The position numbers and the translations under genes are program-made. Below the pieces are notes generated by a model. That model had not been told where the DNA came from. It made no database searches and saw only the letters and a list, made by a program, of their open reading frames with translations. Of a stretch of DNA of 64,000 nucleotides, positions 59,893 through 64,000 are shown piece by piece. Positions within the stretch are counted from its first letter, which is position 1, and every line of letters starts with the position of its first letter. Source of the DNA: BMS3ABIN03 sp964418885 (GTDB taxonomy: Bacteria > Bacteroidota > Ignavibacteria > Ignavibacteriales > Ignavibacteriaceae); NCBI GenBank assembly GCA_964418885.1, contig CAYQNW010000007.1, forward strand, positions 1 through 64,000, read 5' to 3'.

Positions 59893-61983
59893 ATGATTAA
59901 TAAACGCCATAAGAGTCTTAAAAAAGAATTAAATCTTTTTCACGTGTACGCTATAGCAACCGGTACGACTTTAAGTGCCGGATTTTTTCTCCTTCCCGGT
60001 TTGGCTGCAGTCGAAGCTGGTCCTGCTGTTCCTTTGGTTTACTTGATCGCTGTAATTCCATTAGTGCCTGCTATGTTTTCTATAATTGAGTTAGCAACAG
60101 CCATGCCCAGAGCTGGTGGGGTTTATTATTTTCTTGATAGAACTTTAGGACCGATGATAGGTACAGTTGGAGGATTAGGCACATGGTCTGCATTGGTGTT
60201 AAAAGTTTCTTTTGCTCTAATCGGTATGGGTGCATATATAAAATTATTTTTTCCATCAATTCAAATAGTTCCCGTAGCGGTAGGGATTGCACTTGTGCTC
60301 GGTTTGCTCAGTCTGTTCGGTTCCCAAAAGAGTGGTAGACTACAGGTGATATTAGTTGCCGTACTTCTATTCTTATTGTTAATTTTTGTTGGTAATGGAT
60401 TACCCCAGGTAAATAAGGCAAATTTTGATAATTTTTTCTCCTCCGGGTGGTCATCAATTCTTTCAGCGTCTGGATTAGTATACATAAGCTATGTGGGATT
60501 AACAAACATTGCAAGTTTATCAGAAGAGGTTAAAAATCCTGAGCGTAATCTACCTCTTGGGATTTTTTTAGCACTTGGCACAGCAGTACTCATTTATATA
60601 TTAGGTACAATAATAATGACCGGGGTAATTCCGATTGAACATTTTATGGGTGATCTAACTCCAGTTGCAACAGCAGGTGAATACATATTTGGTGAAGGGG
60701 GAGTACTTATATTTTCCATAGCAGCCCTATTTGCCTTCATATCTGTAGCAAATGGCGGTACACTTAGTGCATCGAGATATCCACTTGCCTTGGGCCGTGA
60801 CCATCTTCTGCCGCGCTTCTTTTTAAAACTCAGCAAATGGGGCACTCCTATATTTGCAATACTGGTTACCGTCGGAACGATTGTTATAATTCTTCTATTT
60901 TTAGATCCAACCGGAATAGCGAAACTTGCAAGTGCATTTCAACTTATGGTTTTCGCATTCATTTGCTTAGCGGTAATCATTATCAGGGAAAGCAAAATTG
61001 AAGCGTATGACCCGGGCTTTAAATCTCCATTATATCCCTGGATGCAATTAATTGGAATTATCCTGCCATTCTTTCTAATTATAGAAATGGGATTGATGTC
61101 ATTATTATTTAGCTTCGGACTAATTGCGATTGGCATAATCTGGTATTGGTCATATGGAAGATTAAGAGTTGTTCGTACGGGAGCAATTTATCATCTCTTT
61201 GAGAGATTAGGAAGACTGCGTTATACCGGATTGGATACGGAACTAAGAGGAATTCTAAAAGAAAAAGGTTTAAGAGAGTCCGATCCTTTTGATGAAATAG
61301 TAATGAGAAGTCATGTAATTGATTTATCTGATAAATCAGATTTTGCGGAGGTTGTTAAACCGGCAGCGGCTTGGATTTCCCAGTTTGTTCAGAAAAGTGT
61401 TACGGACATTGAAAAACTTTTTCTGGAAGGAACAAGGATAGGTGCTACGCCTGTAATACATGGAATAGCTTTACCTCATTTGAGATTAGGAGGATTAACC
61501 CAGGCAGAGATGGTCATTGTTCGTGCAAAAAACGGAGTTCATATAAAATTTAAAAATCCGCTTACGGATTTTGAGGAAGAAGAACAGTTTATTCATGCGG
61601 TTTTCTTTTTAGTTAGTCCTGAAAAAGATCCGACACAGCATTTAAGAATTTTAGCACAGATTGCAGGCAGAGTTGAGGATGACTCATTTGAGGAGGAATG
61701 GACATCGGCTAAAGATGAACAGGAACTGAAGGAAGCACTAATTCATGAAGATCGGTGTCTGTCTCTTAGTGTAAACAGAGAAAATGAAACGGCTTCACTG
61801 ATAGACAAATCGTTTAAAGAAATAAAATTTCCACGGGGTTGCCTGGTTGCTATGTTAAGAAGGCAGGGACAAACGATTATACCAACAGGTAGTACAATAA
61901 TAATGGAAGGTGACCGACTTACAATTATCGGAGATCCGAAAAGTATGACCGAGCTTAAAAAAGAGTATGGAAGCTTTCTTTAG
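59893..61983 (+). CDS. APC-family permease fused to PTS-EIIA-like and RCK_C domains
   Basis: 696 residues. Residues ~10-430 form about 12 membrane helices of an amino-acid/polyamine permease (YAIATGTTLSAGFFLLPGLA, AMPRAGGVYYFLDRTLG, SYVGLTNIASLSEEVKNPER). Residues ~485-620 resemble a PTS EIIA type-2/PtsN domain, with a histidine in IHGIALPHLRLGG near 528 at the phospho-site. Residues ~630-696 look like RCK_C/TrkA_C (CLVAMLRRQGQTIIPTGSTI, EGDRLTIIGDPKSMTELKKE). The protein would import an amino acid or similar solute under two ligand or phosphate inputs. Its broken homologue lies just upstream. Transport substrate unknown. Confidence 0.85.
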   Translation: MINKRHKSLKKELNLFHVYAIATGTTLSAGFFLLPGLAAVEAGPAVPLVYLIAVIPLVPAMFSIIELATAMPRAGGVYYFLDRTLGPMIGTVGGLGTWSALVLKVSFALIGMGAYIKLFFPSIQIVPVAVGIALVLGLLSLFGSQKSGRLQVILVAVLLFLLLIFVGNGLPQVNKANFDNFFSSGWSSILSASGLVYISYVGLTNIASLSEEVKNPERNLPLGIFLALGTAVLIYILGTIIMTGVIPIEHFMGDLTPVATAGEYIFGEGGVLIFSIAALFAFISVANGGTLSASRYPLALGRDHLLPRFFLKLSKWGTPIFAILVTVGTIVIILLFLDPTGIAKLASAFQLMVFAFICLAVIIIRESKIEAYDPGFKSPLYPWMQLIGIILPFFLIIEMGLMSLLFSFGLIAIGIIWYWSYGRLRVVRTGAIYHLFERLGRLRYTGLDTELRGILKEKGLRESDPFDEIVMRSHVIDLSDKSDFAEVVKPAAAWISQFVQKSVTDIEKLFLEGTRIGATPVIHGIALPHLRLGGLTQAEMVIVRAKNGVHIKFKNPLTDFEEEEQFIHAVFFLVSPEKDPTQHLRILAQIAGRVEDDSFEEEWTSAKDEQELKEALIHEDRCLSLSVNRENETASLIDKSFKEIKFPRGCLVAMLRRQGQTIIPTGSTIIMEGDRLTIIGDPKSMTELKKEYGSFL

Positions 61984-62088
61984 ACAACATCTGTTACTTA
62001 ATCAATTGTTATTTACATTTATTGAAAATTCTTATTTGATGAGAGAACCAAATAATTCTTTTTCAATTTTTATTGATAGGAGGTCGTT

Positions 62089-62826
62089 ATGAAAAAACAT
62101 TCATTACTGTTTATTTTATTTTTGTTGATTATTCTTTTCTTCACTTCATTTTTACTAAACGCACAGGATACTTCTGCTGCAGCAAAACCTTTGGATGGAG
62201 TTGGAAGATGCTGGGCAATGAACTTTATGTGGAAAAAAGATTTTACAATAGGAAAACAAAAAATTGATTCTTATTCAATTTACAATGGAGAGAGTACTCA
62301 AAGCAATAATTGGGTTACGGGGTTAGGTTTAGACTGATATATTAGCAGAAAAACAAGTCTGAGTCTAATTGGTAGTATCCTTACAGATAACGAAAGTTCA
62401 TCTAATGAAGGCTTTTCAAGTGATTTGAATGCCACTGAATTGGGCTTAAAGTTAGGATATCATTACTATCCAAGAGGAATGGATAACTCCGTTTACTGGT
62501 CTGTGGGTACCTGGTTCAGCATTATTTACTATGATGAGGAACAAACAAATACACCAACTGAAGGAACAAAAGAAATGTATAAATATTCCACGTCGGAATT
62601 AGGATTGGGAGTTAATGCAAGTGCGTATGTGCAGACTTGGGATGAGTTGCACTTAGAATTTTACGCAGGATATAATCTCGGATTTTTTATAACGCCGGCA
62701 AGTACTGTTAAAACTACTATTGGAGATCAAACTACTACAACCAAGGGACCGGATATTCCGCAGTTTCACGACTGCGGCGGTGTATTAGGTACAAGGTTGT
62801 TCTTTGCTTCCCAAATAAATTATTAA
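62089..62826 (+). pseudogene. Outer-membrane barrel-type protein broken by one in-frame TGA
   Basis: A start at 62089 with AGGAGGTCGTT upstream opens a signal peptide (MKKHSLLFILFLLIILFF...LLNAQ) and a mature protein; codon 83 (62335-62337) is TGA. The same frame then runs on without a stop to 62826 as YISRKTSLSLIG...LGLKLGYHYYPRG and ends QFHDCGGVLGTRLFFASQIN. GLGLD-stop-Y fits a tryptophan (TGG) changed by one base. The whole frame of 245 codons has barrel composition. Either a nonsense mutation or a base error; TGA is the normal stop of other genes here, so recoding as Trp is not general. Confidence 0.75.
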
Positions 62827-62893
62827 ATGATTGATTATATAGTTTTTCTGAATTAGACAATTAAAAAGCAGGACAAAAATTATTTTGATGTCG

Positions 62894-62916
62894 GATGTTT
62901 CCTAACATCAATTTTT
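62894..62916 (+). terminator. Weak intrinsic terminator after the broken barrel gene
   Basis: GATGTT (62894-62899), TCCT loop, AACATC (62904-62909), then AATTTTT. An alternative pairing uses TGATGT and ACATCA one register out. AT-rich stem, so only moderately sure. Confidence 0.5.
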
Positions 62917-62975
62917 AAATGATAGTCTCTGTATTTATAATACATCTTTTAATCATTGTGAGGAAAAAGGACTAT

Positions 62976-63026
62976 ATGAGGAAATGTGCAGTTTTAAAAA
63001 TATCTAGTGACCTCCGGGAGTTTTAA
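62976..63026 (+). other. Possible 16-residue peptide or part of a small RNA
   Basis: ATG at 62976, with AGGAAAAAGGA upstream, encodes MRKCAVLKISSDLREF and stops three bases before a strong terminator stem at 63029. The close terminator and leading purine-rich box could also mark a small untranslated RNA of about 80-100 bases. No family recognised for either reading. Confidence 0.25.
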
Positions 63027-63028
63027 TT

Positions 63029-63057
63029 GCCCGATTCGTAAATAATCGGGCTTTTTT
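63029..63057 (+). terminator. Intrinsic terminator of a short transcript
   Basis: GCCCGATT (63029-63036) and AATCGGGC (63044-63051) form an eight-base stem with a seven-base loop, followed by TTTTTTA. The nearest larger gene ends 200 bases upstream behind another terminator, so this one serves a separate short transcript. Confidence 0.85.
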
Positions 63058-63370
63058 ATGTTATATAATCCAGGAATCATAAAGATTTAATGGAATTATT
63101 AGCATTCCATAACGAGACATCACCCTGTAACTTTTTGAGCATAGAGTTCTTCCTGATCATATCTTTATAATTTTCATATAACAAATCACTTACATAAATT
63201 ACTTTAAGAAAACTACAAAGTAATTTTATATTATATTGAGAAAAATCTTACAATGATACTTGTATTAGATTAGTTATTATATTAAGTTTCATTACAATCT
63301 GGATTCTGGAACTTCAATATTTGTAAGATTACTGACCAGTTATAATTAATCTTATAATTGTGAGGGCAAA

Positions 63371-64000
63371 ATGAAAAAATTTTTACTAAGATTAGTCAAT
63401 ACTTTCTTTCTTGTTGTAATAGCATGTTTCACAACCACATTTGCCTCTAATGATTTAATTTACGCGTCTGTTGGCTCTCAAAATGGTGTAATTCAAGCTG
63501 GTACTCCCGGACAGGCGATGTATACAATAACCCTAGTCACATTTGCTCTTGGTGATGACGGCACTGGATCTTCATATATGCCAGTTCTCATAGGTTCTTC
63601 ACTCCCTGTTGGGGCATCATTTTCGTTTATCGATGGCACAGCAACATATAGTGCTGGTAAGATCACTGTCCCTGATGCTATCCCTGGCACCATTATAATG
63701 ATTTATGATATAACGCTCGTTATTTCAAATACAGCTGCAACTCCAGATGGAGTGACTTCGGGGATGATGATTCGTTTTATTAAACAAGACGGCAATGGCA
63801 TAGAATCTACTTCCTTTAGCTATGAAGTTACAGCACCAGTCCCGGTAGAATTGACCTCATTTTCCGGTTCGGTCAGTGGTAATGTTGTATCATTAAAGTG
63901 GGCAACAGCAACAGAGGTTAGTAACTATGGATTTGAGATAGAGCGTTCTTCATCTTCACTAAGCACAGATTGGCAGAAAATTGGATTTGTAAATGGCTCA
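63371..64000 (+). CDS. Exported protein with T9SS-associated region, partial (runs off the right edge)
   Basis: At least 210 residues, open at the end of the window. The start ATG follows TGAGGGCAAA, and a signal peptide (MKKFLLRLVNTFFLVVIACF) is followed by a beta-rich domain: SQNGVIQAGTPGQAMYTITL, GASFSFIDGTATYSAGKITV. From about residue 160 PVELTSFSG leads into LKWATATEVSNYGFEIERSS, the segment that in Ignavibacteria and Bacteroidota typically comes shortly before a C-terminal sorting domain of type IX secretion. The sorting domain itself would lie outside the window. Function unknown. Confidence 0.75.
   Translation, partial: MKKFLLRLVNTFFLVVIACFTTTFASNDLIYASVGSQNGVIQAGTPGQAMYTITLVTFALGDDGTGSSYMPVLIGSSLPVGASFSFIDGTATYSAGKITVPDAIPGTIIMIYDITLVISNTAATPDGVTSGMMIRFIKQDGNGIESTSFSYEVTAPVPVELTSFSGSVSGNVVSLKWATATEVSNYGFEIERSSSSLSTDWQKIGFVNGS

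Larger units (their letters stand above)
62827..63370. other. 544-base gene-poor region with two terminators and a possible small RNA or peptide
   Basis: Between the broken barrel gene and the partial secreted gene. The first hairpin (62894-62909) ends the barrel transcript. A short ORF at 62976-63026 and a strong terminator at 63029-63057 follow. The remaining 300 bases are AT-rich; AATCTTACAA (63244-63253) and TTGTAAGATT (63321-63330) are a perfect ten-base inverted repeat, far apart. No coding signal seen. Confidence 0.4.

Noticed and set aside
62335..62337. TGA read as tryptophan by an altered genetic code
   Set aside because: TGA is used as the true stop in other genes of the window (for example the GlmU-like gene ending at 37717 and queE ending at 54608), so a general reassignment is excluded.

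Overview
The window looks like a chromosomal segment of a member of the Ignavibacteria (Ignavibacteriota, Bacteroidota/Chlorobi side of the tree). This rests on the AT-rich, MK-K signal-peptide style, many small outer-membrane barrels and lipoproteins, a Bacteroidota-type second GlmU-like protein, and a partial secreted protein at the right edge carrying the 'PVELTSF...W.T.TE..N.GFEIERS' block that I associate with proteins of the type IX secretion system in this group. The assignment comes from reading the proteins, not from a database search. No rRNA, tRNA or CRISPR array was found. A run of exactly 100 N at 25094-25193 is an assembly gap.

Layout. Bases 1-24528 are almost entirely minus strand: a cyclophilin (cut by the left edge), UppP, a small barrel protein, a flippase-like membrane protein, LolA, FtsK, ComB, GcvT, a small transaldolase, RNase G, then (read right to left) the classic translation/RNA operon rimP-nusA-infB-rbfA-truB-ribF-rpsO-pnp. 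Upstream of that lie a LapA-like membrane protein, a FecR-like secreted protein, a barrel-plus-transglutaminase protein and two lipoproteins, which form an envelope cluster of unknown job. Bases 24878-34177 are mixed: a gapped lipoprotein of a repeated family, a thioredoxin-like lipoprotein, MalQ, an ATP-grasp ligase and a methyltransferase, a small membrane exporter, a cyclic-nucleotide-gated K+ channel, a LOG-family protein and YceI.

From 34471 to 53503 most genes are on the plus strand: LhgO, Cu/Zn SOD, an alternative GlmU, RsmB, a RodZ-like protein, LigA, a glycosyltransferase-9-like fragment, a STAS protein, a Na+/solute symporter, a HAD phosphatase, a PgpH-type HD phosphodiesterase, a Xer recombinase, a site-2 protease, a lipoprotein and a second GlmU-like protein. 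Minus-strand TPR and barrel genes interrupt them. The rest holds rpsT, queE-queD, uvrB, a CcmE-like OB-fold protein, DUF423, a methyltransferase, RlpA, a broken permease next to its intact homologue (APC permease fused to a PTS-EIIA-like and an RCK_C domain), a barrel protein broken by an in-frame TGA, and the partial secreted protein.

How it fits together. Most of the window is housekeeping: translation initiation and RNA decay, cell wall and division (UppP, FtsK, GlmU-like, RodZ-like, RlpA), DNA repair/replication (LigA, UvrB, Xer) and queuosine synthesis. The less ordinary parts are three interrupted genes (in-frame TAG in the cyclophilin leader, in-frame TGA in a barrel gene, truncated permease copy), the permease with fused regulatory domains in the same window as a likely c-di-AMP phosphodiesterase, a terminator-like hairpin directly ahead of rimP, the barrel-transglutaminase cluster, and several families of palindromic intergenic repeats.
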